Origin: Bordetella genomosp. 13
GTDB lineage: Bacteria > Pseudomonadota > Gammaproteobacteria > Burkholderiales > Burkholderiaceae_B
Reading direction: 5' to 3'
Length of the DNA: 64,000 nt
NCBI RefSeq assembly: GCF_002119665.1
Contig: NZ_CP021111.1
Span: 5,022,001-5,086,000, forward strand
Positions within the stretch are counted from its first letter, which is position 1. Each line of letters starts with the position of its first letter. The notes beneath the pieces are model-generated. The model saw nothing but the letters and a program-made list of their open reading frames with translations. It was not told where the DNA came from and did no database searches. Position numbers and translations under genes: made by a program. Positions 17,997 to 27,157 of this stretch are shown here, piece after piece.

Positions 17997-18257
17997 ATGA
18001 CTCGTGCAACTCCGCCATCCACCACCGTGCTCACACTACGACGTATCGGAAATTCCCAGGGCGTGGTCCTGCCCAAGGCGCTGCTGGCCGGCCTCGACTT
18101 CTCCCGCGGCATCCTGGCCGAGAAAGTCGGCGATGAACTTCGCCTGAAACCCGCCATGCGCATCGATGATCCCTTCGGATTTGGCACGGCTGCTGACAAG
18201 ATGATCGCCGACTCCGCTGTCGATCCTCTGCTGGCGCATTGCGGATCCCCACTCTGA
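17997..18257 (+). CDS. AbrB/MazE-family antitoxin-like DNA-binding protein
   Basis: Small protein of 86 residues from ATG 17997, with AAAGGAAG upstream. The N-terminal half has the swapped-hairpin AbrB/MazE signature TVLTLRRIGNSQGVVLPKAL followed by EKVGDELRLKP. The tail (residues 55-86) has no clear match and may have been altered at the 3' end. A GTG 96 bases upstream would add 32 unlikely residues. Immediately downstream in another frame is the C-terminal remnant of a MazF/PemK-like toxin, so the pair looks like a decayed type II toxin-antitoxin module. The antitoxin may still regulate its promoter through the palindrome at 17863-17887. Confidence 0.75.
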   Translation: MTRATPPSTTVLTLRRIGNSQGVVLPKALLAGLDFSRGILAEKVGDELRLKPAMRIDDPFGFGTAADKMIADSAVDPLLAHCGSPL

Positions 18258-18394
18258 CCGCTGGCCGAAACGGTTACGCCCTTCTCGCACAAGTCCGCTC
18301 CATCGACAAAACCTGCCTCGGCGCGTTGGTCGACACCGTGGACCCGCACACCCTAGACACCATCCTGGCGCAGATTCGGAAGTTCTTTTCCTGA
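18254..18394 (+). pseudogene. C-terminal remnant of a MazF/PemK-like toxin
   Basis: In the frame beginning at 18254 the DNA reads LTAGRNGYALLAQVRSIDKT and ends RKFFS at a TGA (18392-18394). The core G.nGYaLLaQvRsiDK matches the C-terminal third of MazF/PemK toxins, where the segment GlllldQvRtvDk precedes a final helix. Only about 46 residues remain and the N-terminal 60-70 residues are missing. There is no start codon or ribosome-binding site of its own. This indicates a deletion that removed the toxin's front and possibly the antitoxin's tail. Assigned by motif recognition only. Confidence 0.65.
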
Positions 18395-18406
18395 TCCGAC
18401 GCGCAT

Positions 18407-18433
18407 AAAAAAGTGCCCATCACGGGCACTTTT
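18407..18433 (-). terminator. Intrinsic terminator, probably bidirectional
   Basis: AAAAGTGCCC (18409-18418) and GGGCACTTTT (18424-18433) form a 10-bp stem with a 5-base loop, flanked by A/T runs on both sides. It ends the metF transcript on the minus strand and could stop plus-strand transcription from the antitoxin remnant. Confidence 0.85.
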
Positions 18434-18454
18434 CGAACTACGCCATCGCAGGCC

Positions 18455-19303
18455 TCAGAGCCTGGAAGCCAGCGACTTCCAGATTCCCATCGGCGCCTCG
18501 GCCGAGTTCAGCGTGTAGAAGTGCAGGCCCGGCGCGCCGCCGTCGAGCAGGGTCTCGCACAGGCGCGTGACCACGTCCAGGCCGAAGGCGCGGATCGAGG
18601 CCTTGTCGTCGCCATACTCGGCCAGCCGCAGGCGTATCCAGCGCGGCACTTCGGCGCCGCACATCTCGGAGAAACGCAGCAGCTGGCTGTGGTTGGTGAT
18701 GGGCATGATGCCCGGCACGATGGGCACCGTGACGCCCTTGGCCCGCGCGCGATCGACGAAGTCGAAGTACGAGTCGGCATTGAAGAAATACTGGGTGATG
18801 GCCGCATCCGCGCCCGCTGCCACCTTGTCGGCGAAATGCTGCAAGTCGGCGCTGGGGCTGCCCGACTGCGGATGCATCTCGGGATAGGCCGCCACCTCGA
18901 TGTGGAACCAGTCGCCGGTTTCCTCGCGGATGAAGGCGACCAGATCTCGTGCGTAGCGAAGTTCGCCGGCATCGCCGCCCATGCCCGACGGCAAGTCGCC
19001 GCGCAGCGCCACCACCCGGCGCACGCCCTCTTCGCGGTACGCGTGCAGGATGTCGCGCAGCTGCTGGCGCGTGGCGCCCACGCACGACAGGTGCGGAGCC
19101 GCGTCGCAGCCCAGGTTGCGCAGCGTGCGCACCGTGTCGGCGGTGCCGGCGCGGGTGGACCCGCCAGCGCCGAACGTGACGCTGACGTAGCGCGGCTGGA
19201 TGGCCAGCATCTGCTTGGCGGCGCGCACCAGGCGCTCTTGCGCCGCGATGTCGCGCGGCGGAAAAAACTCGAGGCTGAGCGCCGGGGTAGTGTTGTCGGT
19301 CAT
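18455..19303 (-). CDS. metF: 5,10-methylenetetrahydrofolate reductase
   Basis: FAD enzyme that reduces methylenetetrahydrofolate to 5-methyltetrahydrofolate, the methyl donor for methionine synthesis; 282 residues from ATG 19303. Recognised by LSLEFFPPRD at the N-terminus (Glu for folate protonation), YVSVTFGAGGSTR, RRVVALRGDLP, DAAITQYFFNADSYFDF and VPGIMPI. The start codon overlaps the stop of the small membrane-protein gene upstream (TGATG). With ahcY it forms an operon behind the SAH riboswitch, linking removal of the methyl-cycle by-product with supply of new methyl groups. Confidence 0.96.
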   Translation of the reverse strand: MTDNTTPALSLEFFPPRDIAAQERLVRAAKQMLAIQPRYVSVTFGAGGSTRAGTADTVRTLRNLGCDAAPHLSCVGATRQQLRDILHAYREEGVRRVVALRGDLPSGMGGDAGELRYARDLVAFIREETGDWFHIEVAAYPEMHPQSGSPSADLQHFADKVAAGADAAITQYFFNADSYFDFVDRARAKGVTVPIVPGIMPITNHSQLLRFSEMCGAEVPRWIRLRLAEYGDDKASIRAFGLDVVTRLCETLLDGGAPGLHFYTLNSAEAPMGIWKSLASRL

Positions 19304-19638
19304 CAGGAAACCAGGCCGGACAGCAGTCCGGAAATCAGGCTGTAGAGAATCACGCCCACCACCGCCCACCAGAAACCGTCCACCTGGAAGCCGCGCAGGA
19401 CCGAGCCCGCGAACCAGAACAGCAGGACGTTGAGGACGAGATAGAACAGGCCGAGCGTGACGATGGTAAGCGGCAGCGTCAGCAGCACCAGGACAGGCTT
19501 GACCAGGGCGTTGAGCAGGCCCAGCACGAGAGCCGCGATCAGCGCCGAGCCGAAGCTCGCGACGGTGATGCCGGGCAGCAGGTAGGCCACCGCCAGCAGC
19601 GCGACGGCATTCAGGATCCAGATCAACAACCAGGTCAT
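19303..19638 (-). CDS. Small four-helix membrane protein, phage-holin-IV/YvlD-like family
   Basis: A 111-residue, strongly hydrophobic protein with four predicted membrane segments (for example LLIWILNAVALLAVAYLLPG and LVLNVLLFWFAG). The conserved GLLNALVKPVLVLLTLPLTI segment is typical of the PF04020 family. The 'phage holin' label is historical; in betaproteobacteria this gene commonly sits between ahcY and metF and is not a prophage marker. Function unknown. It is 81 bases downstream of ahcY and overlaps metF by one base, so it is co-expressed with the methyl-cycle genes. Confidence 0.88.
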   Translation of the reverse strand: MTWLLIWILNAVALLAVAYLLPGITVASFGSALIAALVLGLLNALVKPVLVLLTLPLTIVTLGLFYLVLNVLLFWFAGSVLRGFQVDGFWWAVVGVILYSLISGLLSGLVS

Positions 19639-19719
19639 GAGGCAAGCTCCTGTCAGGAAGACAGCCCGCGCCGGGCGGTGCGGGCATGGCCCCCTATTTT
19701 GCTACAGGTACGACCGCGA

Positions 19720-21132
<1,413 letters not shown>

Positions 21133-21310
21133 GGTGTTCAAGCTCCGGAAAGGAATTAAGGCCCCCACGCCGCGCCTTCGGCTTGCTGCTCCCGAGGGGA
21201 AGCTTTTTGCCTTGGGGCGGCCCGGCGGCAAAACCAACGGCGCGCAACCGGTCGGACGAGCGGAACACCACGGGATCGACGGGCGCCCACCTTGCCGTCC
21301 GATGCGACGG

Positions 21311-21490
21311 AGGTGAGCGCCGTTACTGCGGCGCCGCGCGTGGCGGCACCCGAGACAATGTGCTGTTTCTCGACACGCCGGCGATCGATGCCGGCGCGAT
21401 GCGAAGAACAGCACACTCGCATTCCTGAGCCTGGCGAACCGTGCGCGGCCGGGCGGCCGCTGCCGGAGTCGTCGCAGCGCTCCTCAGGGA
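21311..21490 (-). ncRNA. SAH riboswitch upstream of ahcY
   Basis: On the minus strand the leader contains CCTGAGGAGCGCTGCGACG, later CGCCAGGCTCAGG, and then AACGGCGCTCACCT, in the order and wording of the S-adenosylhomocysteine riboswitch. CCTGAG (21488-21483) pairs with CTCAGG (21429-21424) as P1. The 3' element GGCGCTC can pair with GAGCGC near the 5' end, giving the known pseudoknot. Between them is a long extra stem-loop (TGTGCTGTT pairing with AACAGCACA, capped by a GCCGGC hairpin). Known SAH riboswitches switch the operon on when SAH accumulates. Confidence 0.9.
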
Positions 21491-21498
21491 TGGGGCGT

Positions 21499-21526
21499 AT
21501 TGTAAACGGCGCGGCGGCGCCGGCAA
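21499..21526 (-). promoter_or_regulatory. Candidate promoter of the ahcY operon
   Basis: On the minus strand TTGCCG (21526-21521) and TACAAT (21504-21499) are separated by 16 bases. Transcription would start at about 21491, exactly at the 5' edge of the SAH riboswitch, which supports the assignment. Confidence 0.65.
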
Positions 21527-21535
21527 ACCGCTGAA

Positions 21536-22576
21536 TCAGGCCCCTTGAGTACGGGTATCCGAGAAAACGGTATCGGGAGTCAGTGGCACGAAAGCCGCCA
21601 GCAGGTCCCTGGCGATGGCGTCCCAGGTGCGCGTCAACGCATGTTCCCGCACGGCATTCCGGTCAAGTTCCAGCGCGCCGCGGCAGGCGCGCGCCAGGTC
21701 GTCGTCCAGGAAGCCGGTCAGGCCCTGGCGCACCACAGCGATCGGCGCCTCGCTGCGGAATGCCGCCACGGGCGCGCCGCAGGCCATGGCCTCGAGCATC
21801 ACCAGGCCGAAGGTGTCGGTCAGGCTGGGGAAGACGAAGACGTCGGCCGCCGAGTAGTACTTGGGCAGCATGTCATCGGGCTGCGAACCCACGAAATGCG
21901 CGTTCGGATATTTGCGGCGCAGGCGCGCCTCGTCGGGGCCCGTGCCCACCACCACCTTGCTGCCGGGCAGGTCCAGGCTCAGGAAGGCGTCCAGGTTCTT
22001 CTCGCGCGCGACGCGGCCCACGCTGACAAAAATCGGCCGCGGCAGCGGATCGAGGAAATCGCGCGGGCCGGGCTGGAACTTCTGCCCGTCCACCCCGCGA
22101 GACCACACCTGCAGGTTCACCAGGCCCTGGCTGGCCACGATGTCGCGCACGGTGGGGGTGGGCACCAGCACGCGCTGCGAGGGTCGGTGGAACCAGCGCA
22201 TGAAGCGCCACGGCAGGGACGCGGGTATGCCCATGCGCGCCTGCAGATAGTCGGGAAACATCGTGTGGAACCCGGTGGTGAAGCGCCAGCCGCGGCGCAG
22301 CGCCATGCGGCGGGCGGCCAGGCCCAGCGGTCCTTCGGTGGCGATGTGCAGCACATCGGGGACCACATCGCCCAACAGGCGGCGCAACTGGCGGCCAGGC
22401 TGCAGGCACAGGCGCAGTTCGGGTTCGGAAGGCGCGGGTATGGTGCGTCCGCCTTCGGGACTGACCACGATGACCTCGTGGCCCCATTCACGCAGGATCT
22501 GCAGCATCGTGGTCCACGTGCGGACCACGCCGTTCACCTGAGGACGCCAGGCGTCCGTGACGAGTACGATCTGCAT
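21536..22576 (-). CDS. Glycosyltransferase family 4 (mannosyltransferase-like, membrane glycolipid type)
   Basis: A 346-residue GT-B glycosyltransferase. The N-terminus MQIVLVTDAWRPQVNGVVRT is typical of the group that includes MgtA/PimB-like enzymes acting on diacylglycerol or related lipids. The C-terminal half carries FVFPSLTDTFGLVMLEAMACG (EX7E motif), and REKNLDAFL contacts the nucleotide sugar. No membrane span is seen; such enzymes are peripheral at the inner face. Its neighbours give no pathway clue. Acceptor and sugar are undetermined. Confidence 0.87.
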   Translation of the reverse strand: MQIVLVTDAWRPQVNGVVRTWTTMLQILREWGHEVIVVSPEGGRTIPAPSEPELRLCLQPGRQLRRLLGDVVPDVLHIATEGPLGLAARRMALRRGWRFTTGFHTMFPDYLQARMGIPASLPWRFMRWFHRPSQRVLVPTPTVRDIVASQGLVNLQVWSRGVDGQKFQPGPRDFLDPLPRPIFVSVGRVAREKNLDAFLSLDLPGSKVVVGTGPDEARLRRKYPNAHFVGSQPDDMLPKYYSAADVFVFPSLTDTFGLVMLEAMACGAPVAAFRSEAPIAVVRQGLTGFLDDDLARACRGALELDRNAVREHALTRTWDAIARDLLAAFVPLTPDTVFSDTRTQGA

Positions 22577-22663
22577 GGCAGGGCCTCGGCAATGACAATG
22601 CCGGCATTAAGCACGCGTTACGTGACATGTCCAAGACAAGATCCGCGCGCGAGGCGGCCGCGT

Positions 22664-22879
22664 CTAGCGCCGGCGGGGATAGCCTTGCGCACGGATGCGC
22701 GTCCAGACGGCGCGCTTCTCGTCCTCGCCCAGGAACACCCAGTTGGCCACTTCCATGGCCGTACGGCCACAACCGCGGCAGACCTCGTCGAACAGGGTCG
22801 AGCAGACGGCCACGCAGGGGGAGTCGGAGGGAGACAGCGTCCGTTCGGCGGTGTCGGAAGAAGGCAGAACGTCAGGCAT
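22664..22879 (-). CDS. DUF1289 small cysteine-rich protein
   Basis: A 71-residue protein with the DUF1289 core SPCVAVCSTLFDEVCRGCGR, then EVANWVFLGEDEKRAVW. Four closely spaced cysteines suggest metal or Fe-S binding, but no function is established for the family. It ends in a basic tail. It lies 87 bases upstream of, and co-directional with, the glycosyltransferase gene. Confidence 0.85.
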   Translation of the reverse strand: MPDVLPSSDTAERTLSPSDSPCVAVCSTLFDEVCRGCGRTAMEVANWVFLGEDEKRAVWTRIRAQGYPRRR

Positions 22880-22997
22880 AAGCGGCTAGCTTAGCACTGC
22901 CGAGCAGGCCGGTTTCCATAGTCCCTGCGCGGCGCATGTGTATGCCCCCGGGCGAATCACGGCCGCCTCGAAGGCCGTCCATCAGAGTGTCGGGTCG

Positions 22998-23732
22998 TCA
23001 GTCCACCGCCTGCTCCGGCGCGGGCGGCGCACCCGGCGCCAGCCCGAACAGACGTGAAATACCGCCATGCAGATGCGCCACCATCGCGTCGCGCGCGGCC
23101 TGCGCATCGCGCGACGCGATGGCGGCCTCGATGGCGGCGTGCTCACGGCAGACCTCCGCGTATCGCTGGGGCGTGGGGCTGTCTGACAGGCTGCGCACCA
23201 GTTCGATGCTGAACCGGGTCTGTGCCACCAGGGCCTGCATGGTCATCTCGAAAAAGCGATTGCCGCATGCCCGCGCGATCGCCAGGTGGAAATCGATGTC
23301 CTCGTCGATGCCCGACGCGCCCGACTGGAGCGCCTGCTCGAACGCTACGCGCCGGCCGCGTATGCGAGCGAGGTCGTCGGCGGTGTGGTGGACGGCGGCG
23401 CGGGACGCGATCTCGCCTTCCACGCTGCACCGGAATTCGAGAAAACTGCGCACGTCCGGAATGCTGGACAGCCGACCGAAACTGACCAGGCTTTCTTGCG
23501 GCCGGGGCGCCCCGACGAAATGCCCGGAGCCCTTGCGGGACTGGATGCGCCCCTCGGCGCGCAGCCGCGCCAACGCCTGCCGGAGCACCGGACGCGACAC
23601 CGCGAAACGCCCGGCCAGCGTGTTTTCTCCGGGCAGGCGCGAGCCCGCGGCAAATTCGTCGGTGCCCAGCAGCGCCAGGAGGTCTTCATAGACCTTGTCG
23701 CTAAGCAACCGGTCGGCCAGGGAGGTTTTCAT
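22998..23732 (-). CDS. GntR/FadR-family (FCD domain) transcriptional regulator
   Basis: A 244-residue regulator. The N-terminal winged helix includes SRLPGENTLAGRFAVSRPVL and LRAEGRIQSRKGSGHFV. The C-terminal all-helical FCD domain (EFRCSVEGEIASRAAVHHT, DEDIDFHLAIARACGN) usually binds a carboxylate effector through a metal ion. It is divergent from the enolase-superfamily gene, and two GTnnnAC sites lie in the shared 185-base spacer, so it probably controls the sugar-acid island and itself. Confidence 0.93.
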   Translation of the reverse strand: MKTSLADRLLSDKVYEDLLALLGTDEFAAGSRLPGENTLAGRFAVSRPVLRQALARLRAEGRIQSRKGSGHFVGAPRPQESLVSFGRLSSIPDVRSFLEFRCSVEGEIASRAAVHHTADDLARIRGRRVAFEQALQSGASGIDEDIDFHLAIARACGNRFFEMTMQALVAQTRFSIELVRSLSDSPTPQRYAEVCREHAAIEAAIASRDAQAARDAMVAHLHGGISRLFGLAPGAPPAPEQAVD

Positions 23733-23793
23733 GGGCGGGAGTGTGCGTCAAAGGACAGGGACGCTGCAAGTTGCCAGTCCATCCTTTGATGCT

Positions 23794-23815
23794 GTATGAC
23801 AGATTATGGTCGTAC
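23794..23815. promoter_or_regulatory. Tandem GTnnnAC sites, probable GntR operator
   Basis: GTATGAC (23794-23800) and GTCGTAC (23809-23815) both fit the GT-N3-AC core recognised by FadR-type GntR proteins. The second is close to the full TnGTnnnACnA consensus (TGGTCGTACCG). They lie 15 bases apart in the divergent spacer between the regulator and the enolase-superfamily gene. Confidence 0.5.
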
Positions 23816-23917
23816 CGCGTTTTCTGTATCTCAGATCTTGACTACTTTTACAGGAACGCGGATGATGCGGGCATACTTGGCGGCCGCCCCGGACCGCCTC
23901 GACATGGCGATACGACG

Positions 23918-25120
23918 ATGTCCAAGATCACCTGCGTGCGCACCCTGCGCACCCCGCAACGCCCCAGTCTTATTTGGGTCGAGCTGGAAACCGAGGACGG
24001 CCTGACGGGCCTGGGCGAGACCTTCCGCGGCGCCGCCGCGGTCGAAACCATCCTGCACGAAGAGATCGCACCCTGGCTGCTGGGTCGCGACGCCGTGCAC
24101 ATCGAAGGCATCTCGCGCCACCTGCTTACCCCTTATGTCGGCTTCAGCGGCTCCAGCGCCGAGGTACGCGCCGCCAGCGCCATCGACATCGCGCTGTGGG
24201 ACCTGGCCGGGCAACGCCAGCAGGTTCCCCTATACGTGGCGCTGGGAGGCGGGGCGCGGGCCGCGGTGCCGGTCTACAACACCTGCGCGGGCTATGCCTA
24301 CAACACCACCGGCGTGCGCCGCGACATCGGCAACGCTGATCGAAGCGCGGGCCCGTACGACGACCAGGTCGCCTTCATGCGCGATGCAGGCGCGCTGGCC
24401 GAAAGCCTGCTGGCCGAAGGCTATCGCGCCATGAAGATCTGGCCCTTCGACATCTACGCGCCCGCCACCGGCGGCCATACCATCGGGCTGGCAGACCTGA
24501 AGGCCGGGCTGGAGCCCTTTCGCAAGATCCGCGCCGCCGTGGGCGACGACATCGAAGTCATGTGCGAACTGCACAGCCTGTGGGGCAGCCACGCGGCGCT
24601 GCGCATCTGCCGCGCCCTGGAAGACCATGGCGTGTTCTGGGCCGAAGACCCCTTGTCGAAAATGGACGATGCGCAGGGCCTGGCGGACCTGCGGCGGCAG
24701 ACGCGTACGCCCATCTGCGGCAGCGAGACCCTGGGTGGCGTGCGCCAGTTCCGCGACCTGCTGGCGGCCGACGCACTGGACGTGGTGATGCTGGACCTGG
24801 CCTGGTGCGGCGGGATCACGGAAGGCCGCAAGATCGCGGCTTTCGCGCAGGCCTACAACAAGCCCCTGGCGCCGCACGACTGCACCGGTCCCGTCACGCT
24901 GATGGCGGGCCTGCACATGGCGCTGCACGCGCCCACGGCCATCTACCAGGAAGTGGTGCGCGCCTCGCTGGCCACCTGGTATCGCGACCTTGTCACCGAG
25001 CTGCCCGTGGTGGTCGACGGCATGGCCCAACCGCCCGGCGCGCATGGCCTGGGCACGGCGCTGTCTGCGGCCTTGCGCCAGGCTTCCGACACCACCGTGC
25101 GCGAAAGCCGCAACACCTGA
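23918..25120 (+). CDS. Enolase-superfamily dehydratase/racemase (mandelate racemase/muconate lactonizing type)
   Basis: A 400-residue member of the enolase superfamily, which removes the alpha proton of a carboxylate to racemise, cycloisomerise or dehydrate it. The start at ATG 23918 is preferred over the longer open frame because homologues begin with a short strand like SKITCVRTLRT. Metal ligands are visible in VMCELHSLW, FWAEDPLSKM and CGSETLGG. A catalytic Lys is in RAMKIWPFD and a His in LAPHDCTGPV. The set resembles sugar-acid dehydratases. It is followed 12 bases later by a hydroxyacid dehydrogenase and then a Bug receptor, consistent with uptake and oxidation of an aldonate-like compound. 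Confidence 0.87.
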   Translation: MSKITCVRTLRTPQRPSLIWVELETEDGLTGLGETFRGAAAVETILHEEIAPWLLGRDAVHIEGISRHLLTPYVGFSGSSAEVRAASAIDIALWDLAGQRQQVPLYVALGGGARAAVPVYNTCAGYAYNTTGVRRDIGNADRSAGPYDDQVAFMRDAGALAESLLAEGYRAMKIWPFDIYAPATGGHTIGLADLKAGLEPFRKIRAAVGDDIEVMCELHSLWGSHAALRICRALEDHGVFWAEDPLSKMDDAQGLADLRRQTRTPICGSETLGGVRQFRDLLAADALDVVMLDLAWCGGITEGRKIAAFAQAYNKPLAPHDCTGPVTLMAGLHMALHAPTAIYQEVVRASLATWYRDLVTELPVVVDGMAQPPGAHGLGTALSAALRQASDTTVRESRNT

Positions 25121-25132
25121 GACGGAGCCCGC

Positions 25133-26089
25133 ATGCATATCGACATCGTCGGCCTGCACGCCGAACACGCCCCCAGACTGCAGGCCCTGCTGGGCGACGA
25201 CTACCGGGTTCGCGGTCTGGCCGGCTTTTCCGCCACGGGCGACATCACCGCGGACGTGGTCATCGCCAACAGGATCACCGCGCAAGAGGCCGAACGCCTG
25301 CGCGGCCGGCTGCTGCAGGTGCCGGGCGCCGGCACCGAGCAGGTGGCGCTGGCGGCGCTGCCGTCCGGCTGCTGGGTCTGCAACGTGCACGGCCACGAAG
25401 TGCCCATCGCCGAGTTCGTCATCCACGCGATCCTGGAACACGCGCTGACGCCCTGGCGCTATCCCGCGGTGCTGGACGAAGACGCCTGGCCGCGCGCCTA
25501 CGCGCAGCGTGCCATCCATGGCGAGGCCGCGGGCCGCACGCTGGTCATCCTCGGCTACGGCCACATCGGCCGCGAAGTCGCGCGGCGCGCTCGCGCACTG
25601 GACATGAGCGTGGTGGCCGTCACGCGCAGCGGCCATGGCGCACCCGACGAGGACGTGCGCTACGCCGCCGTCGACACGCTGCACCAGGTGCTGCCCGAGG
25701 CCGACGTCCTGGTGCTGTGCTGCCCGCTGACCGATGCCACGCGCGGACTGATCGGGCGCGAGGCGCTGGGTCTGCTGCCGCCGCAGGCACTGTTGGTGAA
25801 CGTGGCTCGCGCCGAGGTGGTGGACGAACGGGCGCTATACGACGCGCTGGCCGAGGGCCGGCTGGGCCGGGCCGCGCTGGACGTCTGGTACCAGTACCCC
25901 GCCGCTGGAGGCGCGCCCACACCGCCTTCGCGGCTGCCCTTGTACAGCCTGCCGAACGTGCGAGGCACGCCCCATGTCTCGGCCATGACGCCCGGCCTGC
26001 TGGATCGCCGCTACCGCTTCATGGCTGACAACATCCGCCGGCTGCAGTCCGGCGCGCCCCTGGAGAACGTCGTGCGCGCTGGACGATAG
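25133..26089 (+). CDS. D-isomer-specific 2-hydroxyacid dehydrogenase family protein
   Basis: A 318-residue NAD(P)-dependent dehydrogenase. It shows the Rossmann motif VILGYGHIGREVARRARAL, the segment ALLVNVARAEVVDERAL with the substrate-binding Arg, and TPHVS with the catalytic His. The position usually occupied by the catalytic Glu (the E of DVFxxEP) reads DVWYQYP, so the acid partner of the His is replaced, somewhat as in formate dehydrogenase-type members. It likely oxidises or reduces the product of the adjacent enolase-superfamily enzyme; the actual substrate is unknown. Confidence 0.85.
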   Translation: MHIDIVGLHAEHAPRLQALLGDDYRVRGLAGFSATGDITADVVIANRITAQEAERLRGRLLQVPGAGTEQVALAALPSGCWVCNVHGHEVPIAEFVIHAILEHALTPWRYPAVLDEDAWPRAYAQRAIHGEAAGRTLVILGYGHIGREVARRARALDMSVVAVTRSGHGAPDEDVRYAAVDTLHQVLPEADVLVLCCPLTDATRGLIGREALGLLPPQALLVNVARAEVVDERALYDALAEGRLGRAALDVWYQYPAAGGAPTPPSRLPLYSLPNVRGTPHVSAMTPGLLDRRYRFMADNIRRLQSGAPLENVVRAGR

Positions 26090-26134
26090 GCAGCGGGCGA
26101 CGGACTATTCATAAAAAACACGGAGACGACGACA

Positions 26135-27127
26135 ATGCCCACCCTCACCTTCGGCGCCGGGCGCCGCAAGACACTGCAGGCCCTGGCCGCCGCGGCACTG
26201 ACACTGGCCTGCGCCACGGCGTCCGCCGCGGCGGACTGGCCCGACAAGCCTGTACGCATCATCGTACCCAACCCCGCGGGCGGCGCCTCCGACGTGCTGG
26301 CGCGCCTGCTGGGCAAGGAACTCGGCACCCTGTGGGGCCAGCCCGTGGTGGTCGAGAACCGCCCGGGCGCCAACGGCAACATCGGCGCCGCCCTGGTGGC
26401 CCGGTCCGAAGCGGACGGCTACACGCTGCTGTTGATGGACCTGAGCAGCCTGGCGATCTCGCCCGCCTTGTATCCCAAACTGGGCTACGACCCCGCGAAA
26501 GACCTGGCGCCCGTGTCCTTCGTTGCCTACTCGCCGCACATCCTGGTGGTGCGCAGCGACCTGCCTGTGTCCAATGTGCACGAGCTGGCCGCTTACGCGA
26601 AGGCGCATCCGAACAGGCTCAACTATGGCGAGACCACTGGCGCCATCACGCATCTGGCGGGCATCGAGCTGGCAAAGAAGATGGGCTTCACCTGGAACTA
26701 CATCGGCTACAAGGGCGGTGCGCAGGTGCTGTCCGACCTGACGGGCGGGCAGATCGACGCCACCATGAACAGCTTCCTGGCGACCTATCCCCTGGTGAAG
26801 GCGGGCAAGATCAAGCTGCTGGCGGTGAACAGCACGCAACGCTTCGGCCAGATCCCGGACACGCCAACCGTGGGCGAGACCGTGCCCGGATTCGAATCGG
26901 GTTCGTGGCAAGGCCTGATGACCACCGGCGGCACGCCCGCCGCGCTGATCGAGAAGATCAACCGCGACGTGGCCACCGTGCTGGGCCGCCCCGAGGTCGG
27001 CAAGCAGCTGACCGACCTGGGCTCCGAACCCGTGCGCAGGACGCCCGCCGAATTGGGCCAGTGGATGCGCGAGCAGACTAACCGCTGGGGCAGCGTGGTG
27101 CGCGATGCGGGGATCTCGCTGCAATAG
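26135..27127 (+). CDS. Bug-family (TctC) extracytoplasmic solute receptor
   Basis: Periplasmic receptor of 330 residues. It has a signal peptide (KTLQALAAAALTLACATASA followed by AADWPDKPVRIIVPNPAGG) and the Bug signatures VVVENRPGANGNIGAAL and YKGGAQVLSDLTGGQID. It lies 45 bases after the hydroxyacid dehydrogenase gene in the same direction and probably captures the substrate of this GntR-controlled island. An ACGGAGACGACGACA stretch before ATG 26135 gives a plausible ribosome-binding site. Confidence 0.92.
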   Translation: MPTLTFGAGRRKTLQALAAAALTLACATASAAADWPDKPVRIIVPNPAGGASDVLARLLGKELGTLWGQPVVVENRPGANGNIGAALVARSEADGYTLLLMDLSSLAISPALYPKLGYDPAKDLAPVSFVAYSPHILVVRSDLPVSNVHELAAYAKAHPNRLNYGETTGAITHLAGIELAKKMGFTWNYIGYKGGAQVLSDLTGGQIDATMNSFLATYPLVKAGKIKLLAVNSTQRFGQIPDTPTVGETVPGFESGSWQGLMTTGGTPAALIEKINRDVATVLGRPEVGKQLTDLGSEPVRRTPAELGQWMREQTNRWGSVVRDAGISLQ

Positions 27128-27157
27128 CGACGCGATCTGCGGGACCGGCGAGCGCCC

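Noticed and set aside
19303..19638. Prophage marker (phage holin)
   Set aside because: Only the family name refers to phage; no other phage genes are present and the gene lies in a metabolic operon.
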